A stretch of 64,000 nt of DNA from Paralichthys olivaceus (GCF_024713975.1 NC_091108.1:5881001-5945000); one strand, 5' to 3'. Shown: positions 49,163 to 63,017, numbered from the stretch's first letter. Notes: generated by a model from the letters alone, not told the origin. A program made the numbers and translations.

Positions 49163-49187
49163 ATTATTCTATTCTATTCTATTCTAT
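49163..49187. repeat. (TATTC)n microsatellite
   Basis: About five units of ATTCT/TATTC, followed by a long TA-rich tract. Confidence 0.85.
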
Positions 49188-49284
49188 TACATTCTTTTAT
49201 ATAATTTTTATATTATATTTAATAATATCATACCATGTTATATCATATTATATTATACATTAATGTACAATATTACATCTTAAT

Positions 49285-49352
49285 TACTTTTTATAATGTC
49301 ATTTCATGTACCTCAGTTAAGTAAATGTAGTTAGTTGCTTACACCACTGCTG
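49285..49352. repeat. Dispersed repeat, 'stepwise TACT/AAGTA' family, copy 2
   Basis: TTACTTTTTATAATGTC, GTACCTCAGTTAAGTAAATG and GTTAGTTGCTTACACCACTG match the terminal part of the family. Confidence 0.5.
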
Positions 49353-52284
49353 CCACGTCACAGAGCTTAAGGCCGAGACTTATCAGATTTGACATTTGAC
49401 TAAATTTGTGCAAGGTTTGAGTCAGTGGGTCACATGTCAAGAGGTCTCAACACTAATTTGTCACGTATAGATCACTGAAAGTGCGAAGACGGACACAGCG
49501 ACATGTTGCTCAGAGCTGAAACGTGAGGAGAACTGACCACGCTGACTCTGGCAAAGCTTAATCAAAGATAAGCAGAACATGTGTCGCAAGAAACCTGATG
49601 ATCTGCAGAGCTGCAGCTGCCACACAGCATGAAATTCACCATTCATCACACATTTCTATTTTCATTCAGGTTAAACCGCAAAAATCAGCGTAGCTTTATT
49701 CAAACTTACTATAATCGTGTATCAGGAGGAACTTAAGTATCCACATGAGTTGAGATTTGCCCAAGGTTAATGATTTTAACTTGTCAAACATTTTGTCAGC
49801 GTCTCACCTGTCTTGTCTCCCCATGATCTGTGGTAAACCCTCAGGATCTATCATTTTACTCCTCAGACTGGCAGTGTGAGGCCTCGGGGGGGAGGACAAC
49901 AGGTATAATCCTTGTAGGGGAAGCTTTCTTGTGGTAAAACCATTTTAAGACCATCATCTTCGTTAAATCTCACAAGAAGCAAAGCCTGGATACCTAGATT
50001 CATGGGATAAGATATATTCAAAGCGTACAAGAATTAGTCTTTCACTCAGGGAGAGATCTGCTGCTGCTGTGTACCATGAAAACAACCAGAAACTTTATTT
50101 TATTTCCAAGCAACATTACTTTACAGAAAACATTAAGGTTTTTTTGTGGCAACATTTATTGTGATTTGTTTACTTTCACGTCAGACACACAAGAAAGACT
50201 CAATTCAACGTTAATACTCACTCGCTAAATTTTGTGGGTTACATGTCCTGCTCGGGAAGTCTTGTGCCAAACCAGTGCTGAGGATCTGCGGCTCTTATAA
50301 ATCTGGTCTGGAGCAGGGCGGAGCTGAACTCTGCAGCAGGGGAAGGTTTCTTTTTTTTGCTAAGAATAGAAAAGCACGCAGGCTCACCATCATGTTGCCC
50401 TATTTGGCAGAGGAAACACACACCGTGATACTTCAGCTGAGAGGCGACAAACACTGGAGTCCATCTGTAGATTCTTCTAAATGTGTGAGACCCACACCAT
50501 GCAGCCTCACATGTCCCTGTACCTGAGTCATGCCAATAATCTTTAATCTTTAGTTAAAGTTTATGTTTGTACCTGAGCTGCACAGTAAAATAGGCAACAT
50601 GCTGCACAATCTGAACTCTCTGAAGTCACCACACTGAAGTACCCTCCTGTTGTTGTACTTACATGTCTGTTCTTAACTTTTCATTTCTTTTTAAACGTGT
50701 GTTCTTCTTTTAATTGACTGACTATAAAACATGATGCATTGTCTTATTCTAAAAACAACTTCTCAACTGGTCATTCTAACATGTGATTAAAACTTAAATG
50801 GTGTTTTGTTTGAAGTGAAAACATCAGTGCAGTTAGAATGGTTTAAATGTGTCAACTAAAAAAATATGAATAATGTGAGTCCAGCAACTTCTTTTCCTTT
50901 TTCCTTTCTGAAGGAAAGTTTGATGACAATCTCCACGTGGAGTCACCCGTTCTCTATTTGTTTTATTCTGTGTTATCACTGTATCGACGTTGCTTTTGGC
51001 ACATAGAGAATTCACCTTTGAACCTGAACAGCCACATCTGTATAACTTTAGGAGGGCGCCTGTTAATGGTCAGTCAGTGATGCGCAAGGTGAATGAATAA
51101 AAAGTGAATGAAAGTCACAAGACAACAACAGTTCACTGGGTTTTAAGGTTTGATTTGTCAGAGACTGAAATTTGTATAAAAGGATGTTACAGTAAACATA
51201 TTGAGTCAGAAAACAACACAGGAAATAAAGATGCCAGTGAAAAGAAGGCAGAGCCAAAAAAGGGGAAATATAATTTAAGGAATGAGAAATATTCATATCT
51301 ATATTGATGCCAAAAAATCTCAGTTAAAAATTAAAATGACTACATATAAGAAGTATTGAAGGGCCAACCAACTTTTATTTCAAGCATTTGTGTTTTAAAT
51401 AGAAATTGGAGTTGCTTGCATATGTTGCTCAGTTTGGGTTTGAAACATGGAAACTGGGCTTAAACGTAGACACAAGTATTAAATACGTTGTTGGACTGTT
51501 TGGTTTTTAAAACAAGATTCGTTCACAACAAAGTCAGTGAAGCCATGACTGAGACTAGAGGACCTCTTTGAATGGACTCATGGGATCTGTAGGACTGATG
51601 ATGAACTCTCCACAGTGGGAAGGCACCATGTAGACGCAGCCTGCCACCGTGTGGTGGATATATAGTCCTGCATGAGACCTCGGCTCCGAGGAGAGTTGTT
51701 AACACGCATCATCAGATACTTCATGTGTTTGCTTGATAAACTGAACATTTCAGACACTTTGATGATATGAAATAATGATAATCATCATTTTTTTCTAAAG
51801 TCAATCTTATACATCAGAGACTTATTAATATGTGTTTCTCTGCAGCTCATAATTTAGACAACGACCGATGTGAAAGTTAAAAACATTATTCAACAGAAAG
51901 CTTTGTCTTTATTCCTGCAGTGTTCTGCTCCTTGAAAACGACCAGGTTGACTGGTAACATTCAGATGACTGCAGCTCACACCCGTGCGTAAAGTTTACTC
52001 AGCAAACTCCCTTGTGTAAGTCTTGTGTAACTGGACCAAACCACGGGCAGGGATGGGTTAAACTTTCTTGACAGAAACTTTGACTTTGCATCAGTAACTG
52101 GGCTGAATTAGATAAATGAGTTTTGGGGGAAAGACTCGAGCCCTCCTCTCCTCTCCTCTCTGTCAGTCCTCCTCAGATCTGATATGTTGTTGTGCGTAAA
52201 AGGAACTGAGTGCGCACTACATGTCATCAATTGATTTCTCATTAACTTATTGAAGGGATTTCACTTTCAATTATTTTTACTGCC

Positions 52285-54706
52285 ATGGCGAGATGGTCAC
52301 TTTTACTTTTATACTTTTTCCAAGGACTACTTCCCCTCATCTTTGGACAGCAGCGCACCTCTGGGCCCTGGCGGCACCGGATTCAGTGGCAGAACAACGG
52401 ACAGGTTTACAGTTTAATGAGCACTGGATCGGAGTACCAGGCTCCGGTTCGCTCCAGAAGCCAGTCGAGGGTTTATGTGAGCGGCAGGAGGGACGGCACC
52501 AGGAGCCAGATGTCGGGAGCGCACAGAGGAACGATGCTTGTAAGAACAGGGCAAGGTGAGTCCAGAGTGACCAGGACTGACCCAGGTGTACAACCAGGGT
52601 CATATACACCAGGGCGCGATGGTAGACCGTTCGTGCCCGTTAATGCTCATGCATGGACCAGACAGCAGCCCGAGCGCACTCAAGGAACCGGAGCTGCAGG
52701 TTATCCAAACGCACGACGTCTTGGACCTGAACACACCAACAGCATCAACGCTTCTGCATCGGTGACTTCAAATGATTTCGCTGGCAGAAGAGGAGGTGTG
52801 AGTGTGGACTCCTCTGCGCCGCGCACCGCTGGAGGAGAACCGGGGCCCGGTGCCCAATACCAACAGTTACGCACGGTGCCACAGGCAGTTCCTGTCTTCA
52901 GGCAGACAGGTCACTCCAGCTCAGCCTATTCCACAACTCTGGAGAGAGAATCTGAAGGTACCTCTTCGTTAACTGCAGCTTCAGAGGATGCTTCAAACGA
53001 GGCGACCACTAACAGAGAGGACATGGTTAACGACGATCCTCGAAACCCGTTTAAAAACCACAGGAATTCAGTTTTCTATAACATGTATCCCACCAGAGGG
53101 AGGTCAGGGGCGAACCGTCCACCTGACACAGGATATGGAACAAGATACTTTCAAAATGGTAAGAGTCCTAATCACATTTATGAGATCATCCTTGTTAATT
53201 AGCATTAAAATGCGCAAAGCTGGTCTGCAGCTACAGCAGCATTCACTGGTAATGAGGTAGTAGAATGTTGCATTAGGGGATAGACTACACTTGGAAAGTA
53301 TACATTTAAAAACAAGTACTTACTGAGTATAAAAGTTAATGTGGTACTTTTACTCAGGTAAGTAAATTGTGTGTATTTATGTGTACTTTAACTTGAGTAA
53401 AATATTTCAGTACTTCCTCCGCCATTGTCAGGATGATACCTATTCACCCTAAATCTGTATCTCACTCACTAAGAGAAAAAGGATAAATGTCAAGAAGGGA
53501 ACAATCCTGTTGGTGCAGTTGATTCCAGAATGACGCATCAGGAATGTAAGATGAAGAATTATTTCAACAAGACACAACAGCTGCTTTAATTTACTGGTTT
53601 ATTCTAAGCATGAACAGAGAGTGGTTCAACATCAAAATCTCAAATTTGGATTGTCCCTTTAATTTCCTCCAGGACTGCCAGACCTTGTGCCAGACCCATA
53701 TGCCATCCAAGCAGGTGCTTACATCCAGCGCATGCAGATGTATTCACTCCGCTGTGCAGCTGAGGAGAACTGTCTGGCCAGGTAACCTGCGGTGCCAGAA
53801 GTGATTCACCACTTCAGTACGCTCATAACAGCACGTAGACACTGAAGCAGACACACACACAGACATGTATTTCCTTTGTTTTTACTGCTTGGCGAAGATT
53901 CATTTGAGGATTGAGGAGAATTTTGGGGTGGTTTAGAATATCTTTGAATTATCTCAGTTTCCTTGAGGATAACTGTTTCGTTGATGGAGTTACAAAACCT
54001 GTTTGACCTTATTATGGAGCAGTGATTCTCCGACATCATGTCCTGCCAAGACATAAATGTTCTGGATTGGTTTTCCCAAAAGCATTAAGTGAAATGGAAC
54101 AAACTCTTTGCGCTCTGTTACTTTTAAGAAAGCTAGTCTGCAGGAGCTCAGCCAGTAGCACTTTCCAACTCGCTTATGTCCATTTCCTCCTGTGATCCAT
54201 CCAAGGTCAGCTTATGGACCCACCGTACGGGACATCGACTTCAGAGTCCTCCTGAGGTTCCCCCAGAAAGTGAAGAATCAAGGCACCTCCGACTTCCTGC
54301 CCGTCAAGCCGAGATATCAGTGGGACTGGCACAGCTGTCACCAGTGAGTCTACACAGCCTGACACGAAAGGAAATGACCTTAAAACATTCGAAATGTTGT
54401 GATTAGCACGGCTCCACTTTCATCGGAAAAACACCACACCCTCAAAATTCAGTCAAAGTTTTGGCCTCAAAGACATTCCTGATCTCTGCTGCGAGGAAAA
54501 AAAAGTTATCACTCTGTTCTGTCCACCCTCAACCTCAGGCACTACCACAGCATGGACGCCTTCAGTAACTACGACCTGTTGGACGCCATCACTGGACGTA
54601 AAGTAGCCGAGGGACACAAGGCCAGTTTCTGCCTCGAGGACACAGGCTGTGAACCTGGATTCAGGCGGCGCTACGCCTGCACATCCCACACACAGGTAAA
54701 GGTAGC

Positions 54707-54774
<68 letters not shown>

Positions 54775-55803
54775 GGGACAATGGACCAAAGTATAGTGTC
54801 TTATCTAATGTTATTGTATCACATTAAAACAGTGATGACATTTAGGCTCCAGAGTAAGTATTTTGGTTTTTTTATCTTCCAGCTCCACGTCTGAGACAAG
54901 TTTTTCTAACTAAAACTGATTTATGCCAAAAACATCCTGAAGACGTTGGAATATTTATTATATCTTGTCTGGGTCAGAGCTCTGTGATTCTGGATTTCCA
55001 CTCTTTAGTCCTGGTGTCTCGTAACATCTTGACTTCCAGGAGCCGTTTGTATAAGTTACTCTCAAATCTGCCTCATCTGCAGCACTTGTTGGAAAATTGT
55101 CGTCAAACTACACTCAGGGTTTTGGATGTTGGGTTGTGTTTTTCAGGGTCTGAGCCCAGGATGTCACGACGTCTACGCCGCCAACATCGACTGTCAGTGG
55201 ATCGACATCACTGATGTACCTCCAGGAAACTATATCCTGAAGGTGACTGTCAGGTTGACTTTATATCAACCAGTCGACTGCAGAATATCTTTCTGATTCT
55301 TATTTCTCATCATGGAGATTGATTTTACGAACCTGCCTGCAGAGCAAACTCTTATTTGAGATTTCTTTTTCCCAGGTAACTGTCAATCCCAATCTCCACG
55401 TCCTGGAGTCGGACTTCACCAACAACATAGTGAGATGTGATATCACGTACACAGGAATTTATGTTCAGACGCGCAACTGTCGAGTAGCAAGGTACTGAGA
55501 GAATATGACAAACGCTGCATGAGTTTAGTTTAAACGCTTATTAGGAATATCTCATCATTAACCATTATCCAATGAATATCTTGTATTTAATAATTATCAT
55601 AATTATGAGGCCAAATAAACTGTTAAATCCCGTTAAATTAGCAGATACATTCAATGTTAAACAGCAGAAAATATGGTTCTTTATTTTAGTTTGGATAAAA
55701 ACATGAATGTATAGAGGTTGTCTGATTGCATGTGTAAGATTCTGTATCACTGTTCTGTGTACAAACTTTCTCATTTCTTTCTCTCTCTGTTTCCAGGGGT
55801 TGA
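52285..55803 (+). CDS. Lysyl oxidase (LOX/LOXL1 clade), collagen and elastin cross-linking enzyme
   Basis: Seven exons join in frame: 52285-53158, 53673-53781, 54206-54343, 54539-54695, 55147-55242, 55376-55491, 55797-55803. They encode 498 residues. After a signal peptide ([21 protein letters not shown]) comes a long basic propeptide, then [11 protein letters not shown] at the expected BMP1 processing site. The catalytic domain carries the copper motif [12 protein letters not shown]. The LTQ lysine lies in [12 protein letters not shown] and the LTQ tyrosine in [13 protein letters not shown]. Both LOX (MVxDDP, GYGTRYF) and LOXL1 traits ([40 protein letters not shown], YTGxYVxxxNC) are present, so I give no symbol. 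The last exon adds only two codons and the stop. AATAAA at 56541-56546 is a likely poly(A) signal. A GATA array begins 11 bases past the intron 4 donor. Confidence 0.92.
53280..53430. repeat. Dispersed repeat, 'stepwise TACT/AAGTA' family, copy 3, in lysyl oxidase intron 1
   Basis: GTGGTACTTTTACTCAGGTA, TGTACTTTAACTTGAGTAAA and CAGTACTTCCTCCGCCATTG are the signature blocks of this fish repeat. Confidence 0.7.
54707..54774. repeat. (AGAT)17 microsatellite next to a splice donor
   Basis: A perfect tetranucleotide array of 68 bases that begins 11 bases after the donor GT of lysyl oxidase exon 4 (54696). Confidence 0.97.
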
Positions 55804-57839
55804 AATCTTCATCAGCTTCAACACTCTGATTAACATGGAGTAAAAAAAGCCAAAGAGTTAAACACAACTGTAACTGTGTGCAATGTTGCTGCCATAGAGT
55901 CCTACATGTTGCATTTATTTATATAAAATGCAAAAGTTTCCAACAATTTTCTACATGAAACTAGTGAGATCACCAGAAATAAGGATTTCTTACATGGCAT
56001 GATTCATGACGTATTTTTTATGGTCTTCACAAAGATGAGTACTGTGTTTGTATAGGTTCGGTACTTGAATGCATGTTTTATTGCTTATTTGTGGGTCTTT
56101 GTCTTGTTGTCTTGCTTCATATTTTTTGTTAGACGCGCATCATTTGTTCTCACAGGTTTCTATAAAGGATTAATATTCTATATTTTTGTTAAAAGCAACA
56201 AATCTCATGAAAAGACCAAAGCCAACAATACATGATTCCATCACTCAGTACTTTCTGACCTCGCTGTGCTGTTTGTGGCTCTTAAACCTGAACCCAGTGA
56301 GTCACAAATATAAGTTGAAATGATTTTTGTCTTTATAAGAAAATAAATAGAATATCATCCTTATCCACCTGATAATCACGAATATCTCTCATAGTAACTG
56401 TAGTATGTTGGTGCTGTTTGTTTATGTAAATGTTTGCTTGTGTATATCTACGTGAATGGAACATTTTCTAGACTGTTTTAAACTGTTGATAATGCTTGAA
56501 CGTTGTTGAAAATTGAATCTTATTCTGTTAAATTTAAAGCAATAAAGATGTTTAGGAGTGAGAAAGAATGTCTTCCCTGTTCTTTTCTAAATAATAACCA
56601 CATGCATCAGTTTAATGTTGTAAAGTACTATAATTTAAAAACCAACAGTGGAGAAGTTTGTCCAGGTTTTATCATAAAGATGCCAGGGACTATTAAAGAA
56701 GATATATTTCATAAAGCTTTTAAATGTGTCTTGTTCCTATAAAAGTATCTAAGCGGGATGAATCTGTTTGGTCTTTGTAAACGGAGCTTTCCTCCGAGCG
56801 ATGCGTGCAGATTGTGGCCTCAGAGACAAACAGGCCTGCAGACAGACACTGGCGGTATGTTTGCTGACAGACCTCTGTGAAGACACAACTGGCAGGATCT
56901 TATACAGCCGTGCCACATCCACTAAAACAGCCTGAGCACGATGAATGGAGGCCTTTTCCCACTCTTTCCTCCTCTGCACATGTAAAAAAGAGCATCTCTC
57001 GACTCCCGTCCCAGAATTCACCACATCGTCTCAATTCGCCTTTGTGGGGGTTTGTCCGAGACGACAGCTGACAGCAGAGATATTGTATGTTGCCACAGTT
57101 TGAGGATTGACACAGCCAACAGAGAATATCTCCAGCAAGACATTCAAAGATCTTTTTTTTACCAAAGACAAATGTGTTTGTGCAGGAAGCATCAGACTGG
57201 CAGGAAGAAACACAAAACAAGAGCAGCTACACATTTAAAGATGTTTTCACCTTAAACGAATCACTCAATCCCACAAAGGTTTATATATTGTGAAGCTATT
57301 TCAAATCACGTACTGGAAAACATGCAGCCTCCAGACAATGTATGCGCTGTTAAATGCACAGATGTTAGGTCTTTACAACAAAGCAGAGCCTCAGCTTAAG
57401 AAAGCTAGAGAACCAGGGATATTAAGCCCAAATGAAATGGTTTACGTTGGAAGTTGCCAAGGTGCTTCCCTGCCAGAGGAGATTGTCTGTGTTATTGAGA
57501 GTCTGGAAAATCCCCCAACTCCTATTGAGTCGACTCCTTTCCTGTGTGTCGAGGAGTTTTCAGGACAATATTTACAGAGAATGGCTGTTACAGCAAAGTA
57601 TCTCTGAGGGTAGAACTTCTCTAAGTCTAGGAAGAAGAAAACTCTACAGTTTACCATGTTTTGGTCAAACCGTGGACCAGATGTATTATACATATTCTAT
57701 TTTTACCTTGTTATGGCACTAGATGAAAAGAAAGCTGATAAAGAGGAAGATGAACAAACTTATCATTGCAATCTATTTAATATCTTCCATCATATTTTAC
57801 CAAAGAACTAAAATGTGAACCTCCTAAAGGCATGAGTGG
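55804..57839. other. Lysyl oxidase 3' untranslated region and flank
   Basis: The transcript probably ends near 56560 (AATAAA at 56541). Downstream frames show no recognisable protein. Confidence 0.5.
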
Positions 57840-57960
57840 AAAAATAATCACTGATGTCATTAGGGTTCGTTCTCTGTGGATAATGAATGTCTGTATGAAA
57901 TTTCATGGTAATCCATCAAACAGGATTTTTCAGTCTGGACCCAACTGACAAAAAGTTGTG
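57840..57960. repeat. Probable dispersed fish repeat fragment
   Basis: GTCTGTATGAAATTTCATGG, TAATCCATCAAACAGG and TTTTTCAGTCTGGACCC match, from memory, a common fish repeat. It sits directly before the reverse copy at 58085. Confidence 0.45.
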
Positions 57961-58084
57961 CCTGGAGCCGTAATGCCAGGATTACAAGTAATTTTTAAAA
58001 ACTAGGTTGATGAACGTCACTTTCGTTGAAGTTAATACCGAGACACTCAAGGCCCAACAGTCCACTCATGAAACCACATTTAAA

Positions 58085-58340
58085 TTCACGAAATCCAGAT
58101 TTTTATTTGGATCAGCACTAAACTCAGCAAACATGATGCTGATTTTTTTCATCAGGTTTTATGAATTATTCTCTGAGAAATCAACAACATTTTTGAACAT
58201 AATATTAAAGAAAGTAAATATATATGTTTATATATTGTATATTGGTGTGGATCTGGACAAAAAGTTGATGGGTTCAGGTTCCTTCTTGGGTCACGCCCCA
58301 CAATTCCACAAAATGACTCAGATGAAATAATAACCAACTT
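58085..58340 (-). repeat. Dispersed non-LTR-type repeat, reverse copy
   Basis: TTTTTATTTGGATCAGCAC, TGATTTTTTTCATCAGG and GAATTATTCTCTGAGAAATC are reverse complements of the family's interior blocks, and TTCCTTCTTGGGTCACGCC lies at its far end. It is the counterpart of 47326-47455. Confidence 0.65.
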
Positions 58341-61300
58341 GGCAGAAGTAACACTGAATTGGTCCCAGAATGTTTTACTGACTTTGCAGCCTCATCTTCT
58401 AAGATCTGTTTAAAAATCCAAAGGCTGTTGAACTCTAACCTGTTCTATAACTGATCATGTGATGAGGGTTGGGCTCAGTACTCAGCTGGTCACCTCCTTT
58501 TTGGACCAGCATGTCATTTTAAACATGTCATGCTGTAGAGAAGACAGTGACTGTTTGCTCAGCTGTGCAGCTCCACACCAACATCTGGACGGAGTCTCGC
58601 GTTAGCTTTACACAAGCATCGGCTAAGATGGAAAAAAGAAGGCCAGCTGGCACCTTTCCTTTGGCCTCAACAAATACAGTCCAGCGTACAGGTAGGTAAG
58701 GTGAGGAGAGGACAGGTTGTGCAAGGAGAGACATTTTCCGGATGCATCTGCACGTCGGTGGGCTGCGTTGGGAGAGGTTACCGAGGGCAGGGTTTGGAAT
58801 TTGCAGGTCATATTTCAACAAAGCCGGGACCATGTGGGAGTCGGCAGGGACGTAACAAAGGAACACGCTCAGCCCAAAGGCAGCATCTTGACAGGTTGGT
58901 TTAGGCACAGAGCAGAGAAATTCCTCAGCAGTTCTGTCATCCCGTCGAGATCGAGAACAGCGCCGAGGTCAGCCGACGACCAGCGAGGGCGTGGAGGGCA
59001 GACACACTGGGCTACTTCCTCTCCCCGGGGTCACTCACACAACCACCAGACACAGAGCTGCAACTGTGGAGAGCAAGAACGAGCTCTGAGACAAAAAACA
59101 CAGAGGACTTATCTTCCAGTGGGACTGATGATGAACTGTGTTTCTCTTTCACGCTGGGTGGTATTATGACGTGGGTGGTATTTGAAGGGACGGCTCAAAG
59201 GATTTGCTCGTCTTTGATTGCTGATATGCTGTAGCATGTGTTTGTGCGCATGTTTCATCTCTTACTTCAAACACTTGTATTGATTTCCCTCGAATTTGAT
59301 TTGTTCACTTTAAAAGTCCTTAAGGAAGACTCCGGTCACATTCGGAGCCTTGAGACACAGAGGAATTTTAGAAAATGAATTCAATGTGTGATCGTCTTTG
59401 TGAAAAAAACGCTTTGTTGACGAGTGAGAGAAAACAGACGAGCCGACATATTTGACTCATTTTCGTTTTGTCAGTTGGGTTTGCCTGTTTAGATTGAAAG
59501 TTATATTGTTTCAAGGTTAAAACTAATTTTTTTCAGTTTTGATGCATGTTTGATGTTCATTAATGAGAGAGTTGCTGTGATCATCTTCTTTTATCTCTGA
59601 TGGTCGGAGTAAGAAAAGAGCATCAGGGAGGGGCTGAATGTGTATTTTGTGATATATTGTACTTAAAAATATTAAAAACTAACATTTGTCCGAGCTCTCT
59701 GTTGAATAAATATATCTGTAATTCTGTTTCTAAACTGTCTCAAACTCAGCTGATATTCTGGTCGATTTAGAATTTGGTCTCCGATAAACATGGAATAATA
59801 GAGCACTATGTCAATAAGAAAATATATTAATATAAGACCAACATCTGGCCACTGTATTTTTCTTGTCATTAAAACAACCCACAGTCTTTGTTCTAATCAG
59901 TTTTACATGTTATTATCTGAAAGCGGTTTCTCTCCCTGCCTGGCTCTGTGTCAGGAGGCCGGTGGGATCTGTTCGCACCTACACGTTGTTCAGGATCAGG
60001 CCGTGGCCTCAGACACAAAGACCCTGGTTGTTCAGAGAGCTGCAGTTTTCCGTCCAGAACCACAAACAGATCAGGAAACAAATACTCCACCGGACAAGCA
60101 TCCAACACCTGCGGTACGAACAGCATCCTTCTCGTGTATTATTTTTGGGTGGATGAGACAAACGGGAAGTGGCAGTACTCAGAGTCAGTGTTGTTCTTGG
60201 TCTGAATCTCTGTCTGACATTCCAGAATCACTCCAGTATTTGAAGAGGCAGAACGACCAGCAGCTCAGCCCGTGTTCTTTCTGTCTGACAGGCTCCGTAG
60301 ACAGGGCGTGCAGAAAGGCCCAGACATGGACGGCAAGGCCAAGACACGGCCTTTCTCAAAGCCCACCAGGTTTTACGTGCTGCACACATAAGATCCAGGC
60401 CAACAGATTCTCAAATGACTCACAGGATTGATGCTTGGTGGTCATACAGCGTTTTGAACTTCTCTTATCCTCAGACGTTTCTTTTAAAAGTTTGACTTTT
60501 CAAATAAATAGACCGATGAGTGATATTTAAGGAAGTGTTTTTATCTCACTGCCAAAACAGACCGTTCCTACGAATAACAGGCAGAGTGATGTTGAATTTG
60601 CTGAACGGAAAATATTCAGACTCAGTTCTTGATGAAGCTATAAAAATATTTCTTCTTTGCTCCTGCAAGAAGAAACAGATTTAGGGGGTGAGATACTGAA
60701 GTTACGATTCGTTGGTGTAGCACAGAAGCAATTAGGCAATGTATGGAATTGATTTGATTGTATGTTTATCTATTATTAAGTCATTTGAAATTATCTAGCA
60801 TTACTTACAAGTTAGTTGCTTCAAGTTATTCATCAAACAAAAATGCTAAACATGGTCTCAAATGTTCCAGCTCCTCACATGTGCTGCTTTTCTTGGTTTT
60901 CTAGCTTTTGAAAATTGTTGATTTCAGGCAGGGTCATGATCGTTTTTGAAAACACCAAGGTCAGACAGGCATCGTTCCCTATTATCTGCACTTTTATCGA
61001 ATCATTATAGAACAGGACAGTCCAGGGACCATTTTTTTGTTTTGAATGTTGCTCTTGACTTGAAGGAATAAGTCGATGATAAATAACCTTCAGCGGCTTA
61101 TCGACTCTTTTCATTCGCCCTCGTAACACAATTACTCTCACAGCTCATCCAGGCTGCAGACACAGACAGTAAGAGGCAAAGGGGCCTTGGACAGTTAAGT
61201 GAGGCAGACATGGAGAAAGACAGAGTTTCCAAATGGGGAAATGGTAAAGTATTGTACCAGAAGCTTTAAACTATCGTATTTTAAGGGAAAATGATCATGC

Positions 61301-62922
61301 GAGACCAGAGTAGGGATGAGACGCTACGGAAAAAAACTGAGCTAAGTATCGTTGGCTGGAAAGACGTCACGTAAGAAAAGATGCGTAAACACAGACGTCC
61401 ATCCATATCTTACTATCAAGCTGATGCAAAATTATCACAGTGGCAAACATCATGGAAATATTGTCATTATTGATCGTACATAGTTGGAAATTATCGTACG
61501 AACACGATAATTATCGTACATCTGGCAACACTGGTCGGAACACTTTTTCTTTCTTTAATGATGGATGAATTGTAGGCGATGCACTGTGATGGCAGCAGCG
61601 GCCTTTGAGAGCAGAGTGGTGAAAGTCTCAGACAAGATTTAAACAAACACTGACACAGACGCTGGCTCGAACGGCCGGGGTTACGAGCAGCGAGCGGCCC
61701 TGACAGAATAAGGCCACGAGAGATCACACACTGCCATCTCCAGACCAGCCCAAGAAGTATTCCAGCTTCCACTTGAGATGCACTTTAACTTCTGTTCCAC
61801 ACAAAGGACGCATGAATCATTTGTCAGAGTCAGAGGTGATAAAATGCTTTTTTATTTCTCATTAAAATGTGGGACATTCAACAGTCAATACAACATCTCT
61901 GGAGTTAGATAATTGAGATGTCAGATTGATTTGTATGAGAAAAGTGCAGAGGAATCTATTATATTGCATTTCAGGCTCTGCTCTGCTTTTCCAGCTTTCT
62001 TGTCTTGTCGCTGTTTTTCCTCTGACGTACTGTGACAACCACAGAGCAGAGAGAAGAACAACTGTAAAATATCTGTATAACAGTTTAGATGGTATAAATC
62101 TTAACACAGCATACATTAGTATCACTAGCATCCAGACTGGTGTAAGCTGCCTGACAACAGATGTTTCTTGCAATTTAAAAAAATTTGTAAAAAATAAATT
62201 AATACTGGCATGAAAAGATACCTTTACGTTTCTATGGGCGGTTGCAGCATTTCACAGTTTATCTTTATTACTCTCCGCTACGTCTCCAGTTAAAAGTAAA
62301 AGCATGAATCGTCAGAGAGGTTCGACCCCCACTCGTCCGTGCTGCTGCGCTCACACACTCACAGGTCGACTCTTGGGAGAGTTTTCCCTTTGGAAATATC
62401 TCCACCTTCAGGCCGTGCTCTGTTTCCGTCGGCTGACAGCTCGTCTCAGTGGTATCAGCTCCTGCCGAAAACATTATAACAAAAAAACAGAGAGGGGGGG
62501 GTGAAAAAAAAAAGAATTTAAATTCAGAACTCAGCACCTCCACAAGCTCAGAGTCAAGGCTGCTCCCCGATCAAATACTTCTGCTGTTTCCCTTTTTCAA
62601 CTTTACAAGTGTAAAGGTTTTTATCATAGTTGAGGCAAAGGTTTAGTGTTGTATGTTTGCTTATAATTCAATCTACACCTTGAGAGTGAGGACGTGAGGA
62701 CAAGGGGAGAAACTTAGCTGAGAGTGGAAAAGCAGGATAAAGCACATAAACACAACACAAAGAAGATGCACCCCTTACACCCGGGCTCTCGGGCCCCTGC
62801 AGGTCGAAGAATTCAGAGCACAGGCTCCAGCATCGTTGCTAATGTAAATATCTGTCCTGGTCTCTGTCGTGACTTGTGTTTGTTTGTCTCCCTCCCCCGT
62901 GTCACCTGTCTTCCAGCTGTCC

Positions 62923-63017
<95 letters not shown>

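Larger units (their letters stand above)
47166..52284. other. Gene-poor region between nmrk2 and lysyl oxidase
   Basis: No coding exon recognised. It contains repeat fragments at 47326-47455, 47870-47970 and 49285-49352, and a (TATTC)n run at 49163-49187 leading into AT-rich sequence. The remainder is unremarkable. Confidence 0.5.

Noticed and set aside
55488-55500. Stop (GTACTGA) by read-through at the end of lysyl oxidase exon 6
   Set aside because: The donor at 55492 and acceptor at 55796 give a phase-correct end VARG, matching LOXL1-like length, but the read-through form would differ only slightly.
58717-59169. 150-codon frame on the plus strand
   Set aside because: No family resemblance, with several competing frames in the same place. 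No splice or promoter support.
59808-60431. 207-codon open frame on the plus strand
   Set aside because: No recognisable domain, no start context, overlapping frames of similar length on both strands, and low-complexity content. Treated as chance in a locally GC-richer stretch.
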